64,000 bases of DNA from Sphaerisporangium corydalis (GTDB lineage Bacteria > Actinomycetota > Actinomycetes > Streptosporangiales > Streptosporangiaceae). The stretch covers positions 232,064-296,063 of the forward strand of contig NZ_JANZYP010000002.1 of assembly GCF_025506355.1 (NCBI RefSeq), given 5' to 3'. Under the pieces are notes generated by a model, which was not told the DNA's origin, ran no database searches, and worked only from the letters and a program-made list of their open reading frames with translations. The number at the start of each line of letters is the position of its first letter. Within the stretch, counting starts at the first letter, position 1. Positions 33,361 to 43,708 of the stretch are shown here, piece after piece. The translations under genes and the position numbers were made by a program.

Positions 33361-34400
33361 TGAGACGTAGGCCGAACGGTCCCTCAAGTATCTACCTTGG
33401 CAAAGACGGTAAATGGCACGGCGGGTGACCGTAGGTGTCAAAGATGACGGCAACCCGGACCGGCGCCACGTGAAGCGCAAGACCGAGGCCGAGGTGATCA
33501 AGGCGGTTCGCGAGATCGAGAAGGCGCGCGACGCAGGAAGCGTCCGCAAGTCCGGTCCGCGCTGAACCGTCGCCACCTGTCTGACGCACTGGATCGAGAA
33601 CATCGCGGTTCCCCCCGCCATCCGTGAGAACTCGCACGCCGCTACCGGGTAGACGTGGTCACTCACCTCATTCCCGGCATCGGGGCTCACCGGCTCGACA
33701 GATTGACCCCCGAGCACCTGGAAAGCTCTACGCGAAGATCCAGCGCGGGGAAGTCGGCAGGCAACGCGCATTACGTTCACCGGACCGTCCGCACGGCGCT
33801 CAACGTGGCCGTACGACGCGGACACCTTACGAGTAATCCCGCCACACTCGCCAAAGCCCCCGCCATCTCAGAAGAGGAGGTAGAGCCCTACGACATCGGG
33901 GAAGTCAAGCGGCTGTTGAGGACGGCCAGTGCCCGACCCCGCAATAGCGCTCGATGGGCCGTCGCGCTGGCACTTGGTCTCCGGCAGGGCGAAGCCCTGG
34001 GGCTGAAGTGGGATGACGTGGATCTAGGCCAGCTCGTCACCCTCCAGCGAGATCACCAAGAGCAGGAGAGAAGGACCGCGTGAGCGCTCACCAGCTCTGG
34101 CGTGAGGGTGGATGGGTATTCGCCACCGCGACCGGCGAGCCGCTCAACCCGAACAGGGACTACCACCAGTGGGAAGATCTACTGAAGAGGGTCGGACTCC
34201 GGGACGCTCGGCTACACGACGCCCGGCAGACCGCCGTCACCGTTCTCCTGCTCCTGGGAATCCCCGAGCGGACCGTGTCGGCCATCATGGGTTGATCGAG
34301 TACTGGCATGGCATCGCGGTACCAGCATGTGACCGACACCATGCGGCAGACCATGGCCGAACAGTTGGACGGGCTTCTTTGGGCGCTCAATCAGACAACT
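33361..34400 (+). pseudogene. Tyrosine site-specific integrase, broken
   Basis: Pieces of an actinomycete tyrosine recombinase can be read in order: N-terminal arm (SIYLGKDGKWHG), RVTVGVKDDGNPDRRHVKRKTEAEVIKAVREIEKARDAG, core-binding THLIPGIGAHRLDRLTPEHLE, catalytic ALGLRQGEALGLKWDDVDL (first Arg), LHDARQTAVTVLL (HxxR), and RYQHVTDTMRQTMAEQLDGLLW with the active Tyr. Damage seen: a frameshift near 33425, a TGA in place of Trp at 33563-33565, frameshifts near 33640 and 33725-33760, loss of about 60 codons near 34075-34085 and a second TGA in place of Trp at 34293-34295. It cannot encode a working enzyme. Confidence 0.88.
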
Positions 34401-34577
34401 CGGAAACCAGGGCCTAGTAGCACGTGCTTCCGATGGAACTTGTGGAATTCCTGCCTCACGCGCGGTGGAGCACTAGTAGCCTCAGATAAGGCGTGTTGTA
34501 CAGAACGTCTTCGTTCGGGCCGGATCGCTTTCATGCCTTGGATACCGAGGCAAGCCGGTTAACCGAAAGGAGACTTC

Positions 34578-34706
34578 ATGGACGAGGCGCCCGAGAGCCG
34601 CTACGCCAGGAACGCTTGCTTTCACCAACGAGTCCGTACCGGACTGGCGTTCGCCAGGTTCGTGATCTGGCTCGTTGTGTGGACGCAGGTCGACGACTGG
34701 CAGTAA
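34578..34706 (+). CDS. Unannotated small protein, 42 aa, single hydrophobic helix
   Basis: ATG 34578 follows AAAGGAGACTTC, an excellent ribosome site. The frame encodes a charged N-terminus (MDEAPESRYARNACFHQRVR), one hydrophobic stretch rich in Trp (LAFARFVIWLVVW) and ends DDWQ. A strong terminator begins 7 bases after the TAA stop, so this is a complete short transcription unit. Not recognised. It lies inside the candidate element, after the integrase remnant, and may be cargo or a host gene. Confidence 0.6.
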   Translation: MDEAPESRYARNACFHQRVRTGLAFARFVIWLVVWTQVDDWQ

Positions 34707-34712
34707 CGGCAG

Positions 34713-34764
34713 GGCCCCCAGCCCGGGTTTGGGAGACCTTTGCGCGGCTGGGGGCCTTATCGTT
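34713..34764 (+). terminator. Terminator of the 42-codon gene
   Basis: GGCCCCCAGCC (34713-34723) pairs with GGCTGGGGGCC (34746-34756), followed by TTATCGTTTT. The stem sequence resembles the terminator after tRNA-Ser(CGA), but loop and flanks differ. Confidence 0.8.
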
Positions 34765-35138
34765 TTCATGAAGCGAACCGTGAGCGCTCCGCTCACATGC
34801 GCTACCAACCTCTTGTTTAAACCTTGTCCTTATCCATGGACAAGGTTACACAGTCTCATCATGCGTCTCTAGGACTTCGGCCATTCTTGGCAACTTAGGT
34901 TCCGCGTTGCGCTTTCCCTGGAGGGGGGAAACGGGGCCGGTTTTGCTGATCTTGTCTGTGATGCTCTGAGGGCTGAGGGGCGTCCGAGTCTCTGGGACCG
35001 AGTGACAGGTGGGCGGCCGGGCCGGCGAGCGCGTGCGGCGCAGTTGAACTCCAGCTGAGACTAGAACTGAGACCGCCAAGCACGAGGGGCCCGGTCGGGT
35101 GGACCGGGCCCCTCGTGTTCTTGCTGCTCAACCAAGCG
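34765..35138. other. Intergenic region with hairpins, right part of the decayed element
   Basis: 374 bases without a gene. Exact inverted arms AACCTTGTCC (34820-34829) and GGACAAGGTT (34838-34847) with an 8-base spacer form a possible operator. CACGAGGGGCCCGGTC (35081-35096) pairs with GACCGGGCCCCTCGTG (35102-35117), a likely terminator for the minus-strand tRNA gene. Confidence 0.6.
35081..35117 (-). terminator. Terminator of tRNA-Ser(GGA)
   Basis: A perfect 16-bp stem with loop GGGTG (plus-strand sequence), 22 bases past the 3' end of the minus-strand tRNA gene. Confidence 0.7.
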
Positions 35139-35224
35139 CGGAGGATAGGAGATTCGAACTCCTGAGGGGTTGCCCCCAACACGCTTTCCAAGCGTGCGCC
35201 CTAGGCCAACTAGGCGAATCCTCC
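35139..35224 (-). tRNA. tRNA-Ser (anticodon GGA)
   Basis: Minus-strand gene: acceptor GGAGGAT pairs with ATCCTCC; anticodon loop TTGGAAA on stem CACGC/GCGTG; long variable arm; T arm GGAGTTCGAATCTCC; discriminator G; CCA not encoded. Reads UCC and UCU codons. Its 3' half carries the candidate attachment core at 35143-35157. Confidence 0.97.
35143..35157 (+). repeat. Candidate attR core within tRNA-Ser(GGA)
   Basis: GGATAGGAGATTCGA, in the T-arm/acceptor region of the tRNA gene, is the partner of the copy at 32593. Integrases of this class commonly use tRNA 3' ends. Confidence 0.5.
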
Positions 35225-35342
35225 GCCGAGAAGCTTACCGGACTTCGGGGGGCGTGAAGACCACGGGAACGACCACGAATCGGTCTCGGTGTTCGGTGGT
35301 GTGGTCGCCCCGAGCACTGCTGGGCCCCGCTAGACTGTCCTC

Positions 35343-35431
35343 GGACCCCTCGCATGGCGTCATCCTGTGAACCTCCCCAGGGCCGGAAGGCAGCAAGGAT
35401 AAGCGGGCTCTGTCGGGTGTGCGAGGGGTCT
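35343..35431 (+). ncRNA. ffs: Signal recognition particle RNA, small bacterial (4.5S) type
   Basis: The conserved tip CCTCCCCAGGGCCGGAAGGCAGCAAGG (two internal loops and a GGAA tetraloop) is unmistakable; GACCCCTCGC and GCGAGGGGTC pair as the terminal helix. Binds Ffh to target membrane proteins. The gene lies between tRNA-Ser and dnaX, as in other actinobacteria. Ends are estimated from the closing helix. Confidence 0.95.
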
Positions 35432-35532
35432 CTTAGCTGGAGTCACGGGACGGTGCCGTCGGATGAGCGGGCTGCACGGCCCTCGTGGGCGTCCGGCGGT
35501 CACGCACTCCGGCCCCTAGGCGAGGAGACGGC

Positions 35533-37836
35533 ATGAGTCTCGCGCTCTACCGCAAATACCGGCCTGGGACCTTCGCCGAAGTCAAGGGTCAGGATCACGT
35601 CACCGAGCCGCTGCGGCAGGCTCTCAGCTCCGGCCGCATCAACCACGCCTATCTGTTCAGCGGCCCGCGCGGGTGCGGCAAGACCTCCAGCGCGCGCATC
35701 CTGGCGCGGTCGCTCAACTGCGAGAAGGGCCCGACGCCCGACCCGTGCGGCGAGTGCGAGTCCTGTGTGGCCCTGTCCTCGACCGGTCCCGGCCACCTCG
35801 ACGTCATCGAGATCGACGCCGCCTCCCACGGAGGCGTGGACGACGCCCGCGACCTGCGTGAGCGCGCCTTCTTCGCCCCGGTCTCCGCGCGCTTCAAGAT
35901 CTACATCATCGACGAGGCGCACATGGTGACCCGTGAGGGGTTCAACGCGCTGCTCAAGCTCGTCGAGGAGCCCCCGCCCCACCTGAAGTTCGTCTTCGCG
36001 ACCACCGAGCCGGAGAAGGTCATCGGGACGATCAAGTCCCGCACCCACCACTATCCGTTCCGGCTGATGCCGCCGGCGACGCTGCGCCTGCTCATGGAGG
36101 AGATCCTCGGCTCCGAGTCGGTGCCGTACGAGCCCGCCGCGCTGCCGCTGGTGGTGCGGGCGGGCGCCGGGTCGGCGCGTGACTCCCTCTCGATCCTCGA
36201 CCAGCTGCTGGCGGGGTCCGGCGACACCGGAATCACCTACGCCCGCGCCGTCTCGCTCCTCGGCTACACCGACGGCGACCTGCTGGACGAGATCGTCGCG
36301 GCGTTCGCCCGGCGTGACGGTGCGCTGGTGTTCCAGGCGGTGAACCGCGTGATCGAGGGCGGGCACGACCCGCGCCGGTTCGCGATGGACCTGCTGGAGC
36401 GGTTCCGCGACCTGGTGGTGCTCGCCAACGTCCCGGAGGCGGCGGCCAACGGCCTGCTCGACCGTCCGGCCGACGAGCTGGAGCGGCTGGTCGGCCAGGC
36501 GGCGTCGATGGGGCCCGCCGAGCTGACCCGGGCCGCCGAGGTGTTCAACGCGGGGCTGACCGAGATGCGTGGCGCGACCTCGCCCCGGCTGCTGCTGGAG
36601 CTGATGTGCGCCCGGGTGCTGCTGCCCGCCGCCGAGCAGGGCGAGGCGGCGCTGCTCGCCCGCCTGGAACGCCTCGAACGCGGCGGACCGGTGGCTCCCG
36701 GCGTCCAGGCGCCCGCGCTTCCCGCCCCTCCTGCTCCGGCCGCCCCCCGTCCCATATCGTCCGGGCCTCCGGCGGCCGGCACGGTGATCGCCGAGGACGA
36801 GCCGCCCGCCGCCGAGCCCGTCCAGCCGGTCCAGCCCGCGCGCCCCGCCGAGGCACAGGCGGCGCGGCCCGCGGTGGCGGTCCAGGCACAGGAGGCCCCG
36901 GCCGCGCGGCAGGCGGAGGGACGCGCGCCCGCGGCGCGCCGTCCGGCGGACGACTGGCCCGCTCCGGCCCGCGCGGGCGCCCCCCAGGCGGGAGCCCCCC
37001 AGGAGGCGCCGCGCCGTCCCGACGCGGCCCCGACGGGGTTGGTGTCCCCCTCGGGAGGGGCCTTCCACCAGGTCTGGCCGCAGGTCCTCGAGGTCCTCAA
37101 GCAGCGTTCCCTGTCGGTGTGGGCGAACGTGAACACCAACTCCCAGCTCATCGGCGTCGAGGGCAACATCGTCACGCTCGGCTTCAGCCAGGTCGGCGCG
37201 ATGCGCAACTTCGTGAACGGCGCCAAGGACTCCGTGGTCGCGGCGGCGATCAACGCGGTGATGGGCGGCGACTGGCGCGTGGAGGCCGTCGTCGGCAACT
37301 CCCCGGGTGGCGCGCCCCTGTCCGCCGCCTCCGCCCCGGCCTCCTCGGGCCCCGCGCAGGCCGTACGGCAGTCGCCCGCGCCGAGGGCCGCCTCCCCGCG
37401 TCCGGACGGCCCTGCGGCGCCCCAGGCGCAGTCCACGGCGCGAAGGCCGGCCGCAGGCGGCAAGGACGCGCCGGCGGGGAACCGGCGCCAGGCCGACGGC
37501 CAGAGCCCCCAGAGCCCCCAGAGCCCCCAGGGCGTCCCGGCGCCTTCGGACGAGCCGTGGCCGGACGCCCCGCCCCCCGACGACGAGGGCACCCCGCCGA
37601 GGACCGGCTTCACCGCCGCGCGTACGGCGGCGGGTGCCGCGGCGCAGGCCGGGCCGCGCCAGGCGGGTGCCGCCGCGGGCTGGCCGGACGCGGTGCCGCG
37701 CCGTCCCACGGCGGGCGACGCGGACGACGTCGATCCCTACAACGACGCGGACGCCGGCCCCGACTCGCTGACCGGGATGGCCCTGGTCCAGCGGGAACTC
37801 GGGGGCCAGATCATCAGCGAGATCGACCACCCCTAG
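35533..37836 (+). CDS. dnaX: DNA polymerase III subunits gamma/tau
   Basis: Clamp-loader ATPase that organises the replisome. 767 residues from ATG 35533 (GGAGACGGC upstream): AAA+ domain with Walker A GPRGCGKT (44-51), a zinc module of four Cys (63, 72, 75, 78), Walker B IIDEAH and the SRC-like sensor segments; clamp-loader domains II and III to about 370; then a long Pro/Ala-rich disordered region with a QSPQSPQSP repeat and a small folded block near 510-590 (FHQVWPQVLEVLKQRS...). No obvious slippery sequence for a gamma-only product was seen. Confidence 0.97.
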   Translation: MSLALYRKYRPGTFAEVKGQDHVTEPLRQALSSGRINHAYLFSGPRGCGKTSSARILARSLNCEKGPTPDPCGECESCVALSSTGPGHLDVIEIDAASHGGVDDARDLRERAFFAPVSARFKIYIIDEAHMVTREGFNALLKLVEEPPPHLKFVFATTEPEKVIGTIKSRTHHYPFRLMPPATLRLLMEEILGSESVPYEPAALPLVVRAGAGSARDSLSILDQLLAGSGDTGITYARAVSLLGYTDGDLLDEIVAAFARRDGALVFQAVNRVIEGGHDPRRFAMDLLERFRDLVVLANVPEAAANGLLDRPADELERLVGQAASMGPAELTRAAEVFNAGLTEMRGATSPRLLLELMCARVLLPAAEQGEAALLARLERLERGGPVAPGVQAPALPAPPAPAAPRPISSGPPAAGTVIAEDEPPAAEPVQPVQPARPAEAQAARPAVAVQAQEAPAARQAEGRAPAARRPADDWPAPARAGAPQAGAPQEAPRRPDAAPTGLVSPSGGAFHQVWPQVLEVLKQRSLSVWANVNTNSQLIGVEGNIVTLGFSQVGAMRNFVNGAKDSVVAAAINAVMGGDWRVEAVVGNSPGGAPLSAASAPASSGPAQAVRQSPAPRAASPRPDGPAAPQAQSTARRPAAGGKDAPAGNRRQADGQSPQSPQSPQGVPAPSDEPWPDAPPPDDEGTPPRTGFTAARTAAGAAAQAGPRQAGAAAGWPDAVPRRPTAGDADDVDPYNDADAGPDSLTGMALVQRELGGQIISEIDHP

Positions 37837-37965
37837 CCGCGCGAGGGCGGCGACACCGCGCACCCATCTGGTATCCCCACGCGAACACTGACGTGCGCCA
37901 GTGCAACATGCGTGGCAAACCCCGTAGGCTCGTGCCACACGCGAAGCCATGAGGAGCGCACGATC

Positions 37966-38313
37966 GTGAATCCAGGGGATGTCAACTTGCAGCAGTTGCT
38001 GGAGCAGGCGCAGCTCATGCAGCAGCAGCTCGCGACGGCCCAGCAGGAGCTCACCGACGCGGAGATCCAGGGGAGCGCCGGAGGCGGCCTCGTCGTCGCG
38101 ACCGTCAACGGGAGTGGTGAGCTGCTCGAACTCAAGATCAGCCCCAAGGCCGTCGACCCCGGCGACCCGCAGGACACGGCCGACACGATCGCCGACCTGG
38201 TGATCGCCGCCGTGCGGGACGCCGTCCGCGCGGCCGCCGATCTTCAGCAGGAGAAGCTGGGCCCGCTCGCGCAGGGCCTCGGCGGGGGCGGTCTCCAGCT
38301 GCCGGGGTTCTAG
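37966..38313 (+). CDS. YbaB/EbfC family nucleoid-associated protein
   Basis: 115 residues, dimeric DNA-binding protein family. Coiled N-terminal helix ([24 protein letters not shown]), [26 protein letters not shown] and a C-terminal helix. GTG 37966 is preceded by GAGGAG. Standard member of the dnaX-ybaB-recR cluster; recR begins 5 bases after its stop. Confidence 0.95.
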   Translation: MNPGDVNLQQLLEQAQLMQQQLATAQQELTDAEIQGSAGGGLVVATVNGSGELLELKISPKAVDPGDPQDTADTIADLVIAAVRDAVRAAADLQQEKLGPLAQGLGGGGLQLPGF

Positions 38314-38318
38314 GCATC

Positions 38319-38918
38319 ATGTACGAAGGGGTCGTCCAGAGTCTGATCGACGAGTTGGGGCTGTTGCCCGGCGTCGGTCCCAAAAGCGCGCAACGCATCG
38401 CCTTCCACCTGCTGGCGGCCGATCCGGTCGACGTCAAACGGCTGGCGCACGTGCTGCTGGAGGTCAAGGAGAAGGTCCGGTTCTGCCGCGTCTGCGGGAA
38501 CGTCGCGGCTGAGGAGGAGTGCCGGATCTGCCGGGATTCCCGGCGCGATCCCCACGTCATCTGCGTCGTGGAGGAGTCCAAGGACGTCGTCGCGATCGAG
38601 AAGACCCGCGAGTTCCGCGGGCGCTACCACGTGCTCGGCGGGGCGATCAGCCCGATCGAGGGCGTCGGACCTGACGACCTCCGCATCCGCGAGCTGATGA
38701 AGCGGCTGGCGGACGGCGAGATCACCGAGCTGATCCTCGCGACCGACCCGAACCTCGAGGGGGAGGCCACGGCCACCTACCTCGCCAGGCTGGTCAAACC
38801 GATGGGTTTGAAAGTGACACGATTGGCCAGCGGTCTGCCCGTGGGCGGCGACCTCGAGTACGCCGACGAGGTCACCTTGGGCCGCGCTTTCGAAGGACGG
38901 AGGCTGCTGGATGTTTGA
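38319..38918 (+). CDS. recR: Recombination protein RecR
   Basis: 199 residues. Helix-hairpin-helix ([17 protein letters not shown]), a zinc finger with CRVCGN and CRICRD, a Toprim domain ([17 protein letters not shown]...[12 protein letters not shown]) and the C-terminal Walker-B-like segment. Acts with RecFO to load RecA at gaps. Last 8 bases overlap the following DUF5063 gene. Confidence 0.97.
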   Translation: MYEGVVQSLIDELGLLPGVGPKSAQRIAFHLLAADPVDVKRLAHVLLEVKEKVRFCRVCGNVAAEEECRICRDSRRDPHVICVVEESKDVVAIEKTREFRGRYHVLGGAISPIEGVGPDDLRIRELMKRLADGEITELILATDPNLEGEATATYLARLVKPMGLKVTRLASGLPVGGDLEYADEVTLGRAFEGRRLLDV

Positions 38919-39441
38919 TGAGTGGAGCGCTCTCGCGGATCGCATCGCGACGCATGCGCAGAACTACCTCGACGGCCTGACCAGGCTCGCGGGCGGTGAG
39001 GGCGGCGACGCGACGCTCCCCATGCTGCTGGTCGAGGTCGCGCAGGTCAGCCTGGCCGGCTCGCAGCTCGGCGCGGCGCAGGACGTGATCCTGCAGGGCA
39101 ACTTCGAGCCCGCGACCGGCCCGGACCCCGATCTCGACGGCGTGCGCACGGCCCTCGCCATCCGCCTCGGCCCGGTGGACGACTACGCCGAGGTCTTCGA
39201 CCCGTACAAGGACACGGTCGTCACGGCCTACCGGCTGTCGGACGACCTGGCGGCCGTCGCGGCCGATCTGGTCCACGGGCTCGGGCACTACCGCGCGGGA
39301 CGCCCGCTCGAGGCGCTGTGGTGGTGGCAGTACTCCTATTTCAACACCTGGGGAAACCACGCGGGCGCCGCGATGAGGGCTCTGCAGGCGCTGGTGGCGC
39401 ACACGCGGCTGGACGTGGTCGAGGAGACCACGACGGCCTGA
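38911..39441 (+). CDS. DUF5063 domain protein
   Basis: 176-residue helical protein, conserved beside recR in actinobacteria. Contains the typical [37 protein letters not shown] and [25 protein letters not shown] segments. Start overlaps the end of recR, so it is co-translated. Function unknown; the position suggests a link to DNA repair or replication. The lysC regulatory array begins exactly at its stop codon. Confidence 0.9.
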   Translation: MFDEWSALADRIATHAQNYLDGLTRLAGGEGGDATLPMLLVEVAQVSLAGSQLGAAQDVILQGNFEPATGPDPDLDGVRTALAIRLGPVDDYAEVFDPYKDTVVTAYRLSDDLAAVAADLVHGLGHYRAGRPLEALWWWQYSYFNTWGNHAGAAMRALQALVAHTRLDVVEETTTA

Positions 39442-39536
39442 TCGTCCACAGGCTGAGCCCGGTCGTCCACAGGTCGCTGACCGTCATCCACAGTTTTGAC
39501 CGGGATTTCCACAGGTCAGCGCGGTGGTTGTCCACA
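39442..39536 (+). promoter_or_regulatory. Helically phased array of five DnaA-box-like sites upstream of lysC
   Basis: TCGTCCACA 39442, TCGTCCACA 39463, TCATCCACA 39484, ATTTCCACA 39505 and the perfect actinobacterial DnaA box TTGTCCACA 39528. The TCCACA cores are 21, 21, 21 and 23 bp apart, close to two helical turns each, all in the same orientation. The array ends 15 bp before the likely lysC -35 element. Confidence 0.75.
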
Positions 39537-39551
39537 TGCTGGCCAATTCAG

Positions 39552-39579
39552 TTGGGCCTTCTGGACGCCCCAGTAGACT
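39552..39579 (+). promoter_or_regulatory. lysC: Likely lysC promoter
   Basis: TTGGGC (39552-39557) and TAGACT (39574-39579) with a 16-base spacer resemble housekeeping sigma-factor elements and lie 37 bases before the lysC start codon. Confidence 0.55.
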
Positions 39580-39615
39580 GAGAGCTCCGCAGACTGAACC
39601 TTTGGGAGACATCCC

Positions 39616-41996
<2,381 letters not shown>

Positions 41997-42000
41997 CCCT

Positions 42001-42128
42001 CCCGCCTCCCCGCCTCCCCGCCTCCCCGCCTGGCGCCCGGCCGACGGCCCGCCAGGCGGGCCCGGCCACGGCCCTGCCAGGCGGGCCCGGCCACGGCCCT
42101 GCCAGGCGGGCCCGGCCGACGGCCCCGC
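42001..42128. repeat. Short tandem repeats between asd and the secreted-protein gene
   Basis: CCTCCCCG-type 8-mers (about 42001-42031) followed by three 25-bp units GCCAGGCGGGCCCGGCCACG plus GCCCT at 42051, 42076 and 42101 (the last diverged). Each unit contains GCCAGGC-type self-complementary parts and may act as transcription terminators for the convergent genes. Confidence 0.7.
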
Positions 42129-42136
42129 CAGGGGGG

Positions 42137-43555
42137 TCAGCGGAAGAGGATGTCCCAGTGGCTGGGCTCGTTGGCGTAGACGGTGTAGCCCTGGGGGTGG
42201 CGTTCGTAGAAGAGGCGGGCGCCGTCTCTGCGGACCTGGCCGGCGCGCTTCCTGCGGACGTACCGGTCGACGCACCGGTTGTGCGCTATGTCGATCTTGT
42301 AGCCGTTGCCGTGGCTGTAGCGGCCCCCGGCGTGGCCGGTCTCGGTCCCGCCGGTCACCGTGAGGGGGCAGTGGCTGCGGTGCCTCAGGTTGACCAGACC
42401 CCACAGGGTTCCCAGCCGCACGGAGGCCAGGGACGTGCAGGAGGGTCCGAGGCGGTCGACGCAGTGCCCGGATGACCGCCACCTCAGCCCGGCGAGGCGG
42501 AGGCGGCGCGTGGCCTGCGGGTGCTGGAGCCGTACGGCGCGGAAGCGGCGGTGCTGCCGCCACATCATCGCGCCGACCATCCGCGCCCGGGCCTGCGCCA
42601 CGACCGTCCGCCGCGCCCTCGTCGTGTCCGCCGTCCGGCCGGGCATCGAGTAACTGATCCCCCGCAACCGCACGTTCCGGCCGCTCACCGGCCCGCCCCA
42701 GGCCTTCGCCCGCACGGCCCGCGCCCTCACCGGCACCGCCCGCGCCCGTGCCCGCAGCGCTCGGGTGCTCGCGGTCGCGGTGCGGCCGCTCGCTCGTACG
42801 GCCCGCGCGTTCACCGGCACCGCCCGCCTCCCTGCCCGGAGCGCTCGGGTTTCTGCGGGTGCGGTGCGGCTTTTTGTCGGTGTGGATCGGGTTCCGAGGG
42901 ACAGGACACTGGGGTGGTTCGGTCGTTGTGCCCGGGTTTTCGCTGGTACGGCGAGGGTGACGGGTTGCAGGGCCTGGGTGTCGAGGGGCAGGGCGTGGAC
43001 GGTCGCCGAGGGGGCGCCGGTGTCGGCGGCCATGGCTGGGGTGACGGCGGGTACGGCCTGCCTGCCTGCGGGTACGGCCGGGCTGGTCGCGCGTGCGGGG
43101 TGTCTCTTTGTGCGTACGGTTCGGCCGTTCACGGGTACGGCGCGCTTCGCGCGTACGGTTCGGCCGTTCGTGGGTACGGCGCGGTTCGCGTGGGTGGTTC
43201 GGTTGTTCGCGCGGGTGGTCGCGGAGGTGGTTCGGGGGGTTGATTTGCCGGTGGGGACATTCGACGGGGTGCGGGCTTTACGTGGGGTGGTTTCGGCAGG
43301 GGTGCGAGGTTTTCGAGGGGTGGTTTCGGCAAGGGTGTGGGCTTCTTGGTGGGTTAGTTTGGGTGGGGTCTGAGTCCCTTTTGGGATGGTTTGGGGTTTT
43401 TGTTGGGTGGTTTGGGGCGTTGTGGTGGTGGGGCGCGGCGGTGTGGCCGCCCAGGCGGTTTCTGCGGAGCCCAGCGTCATCACCGTGATCTGTACGGCGA
43501 GCAGCGCGCAGGCGCCCAGCCACACGGGTCCCCGAGTGCATGGATGCAAAGCCAT
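42137..43555 (-). CDS. Secreted Arg/Ala-rich repeat protein with M15-peptidase-like C-terminal domain
   Basis: 472 residues. Signal peptide (VWLGACALLAVQITVMTLGSAETAWA), a Thr/Pro/Lys-rich stretch (about 35-110), then about 220 basic residues of degenerate repeats around AVPxNGRTVRAKR, and a C-terminal domain of about 115 residues with GGTETGHAGGRYSHGNGYKIDIA...EPSHWDILF. Its His/Asp/His pattern is that of zinc-dependent D-Ala-D-Ala carboxypeptidase-like domains (M15/hedgehog fold). The ATG at 43555 is chosen because the signal peptide begins there. It may bind or trim peptidoglycan, the basic region perhaps acting as a wall anchor. The repeat region was not recognised in any known family. 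Confidence 0.75.
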   Translation of the reverse strand: MALHPCTRGPVWLGACALLAVQITVMTLGSAETAWAATPPRPTTTTPQTTQQKPQTIPKGTQTPPKLTHQEAHTLAETTPRKPRTPAETTPRKARTPSNVPTGKSTPRTTSATTRANNRTTHANRAVPTNGRTVRAKRAVPVNGRTVRTKRHPARATSPAVPAGRQAVPAVTPAMAADTGAPSATVHALPLDTQALQPVTLAVPAKTRAQRPNHPSVLSLGTRSTPTKSRTAPAETRALRAGRRAVPVNARAVRASGRTATASTRALRARARAVPVRARAVRAKAWGGPVSGRNVRLRGISYSMPGRTADTTRARRTVVAQARARMVGAMMWRQHRRFRAVRLQHPQATRRLRLAGLRWRSSGHCVDRLGPSCTSLASVRLGTLWGLVNLRHRSHCPLTVTGGTETGHAGGRYSHGNGYKIDIAHNRCVDRYVRRKRAGQVRRDGARLFYERHPQGYTVYANEPSHWDILFR

Positions 43556-43708
43556 ATTGATCCTCTGTCGCAGGGCGCCCCTCCGCCAAGAAGATCTATC
43601 CCACCCGCGCAAAGTGCTGACTCCACTACTCTGTGTATTTTTGCGGGAAAATAGCGGGCATGCTGTGCGTCTGTGACCTTGAAGGGCTCCGGGTCGTACA
43701 GTGGCCAC

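Noticed and set aside
29065..34764. The similar GGCCCCCAGCC stems after tRNA-Ser(CGA) and after the 42-codon gene as att sites
   Set aside because: Only the stem halves match; loops and flanks differ and both have terminator geometry. The tRNA-Ser(GGA) 15-mer is a better att candidate.
35500..37950. 816-codon minus-strand frame opposite dnaX
   Set aside because: Shadow of dnaX codon bias; no domain recognisable.
42051..42125. CRISPR array
   Set aside because: The units are directly joined without spacers and no cas genes exist in the window.
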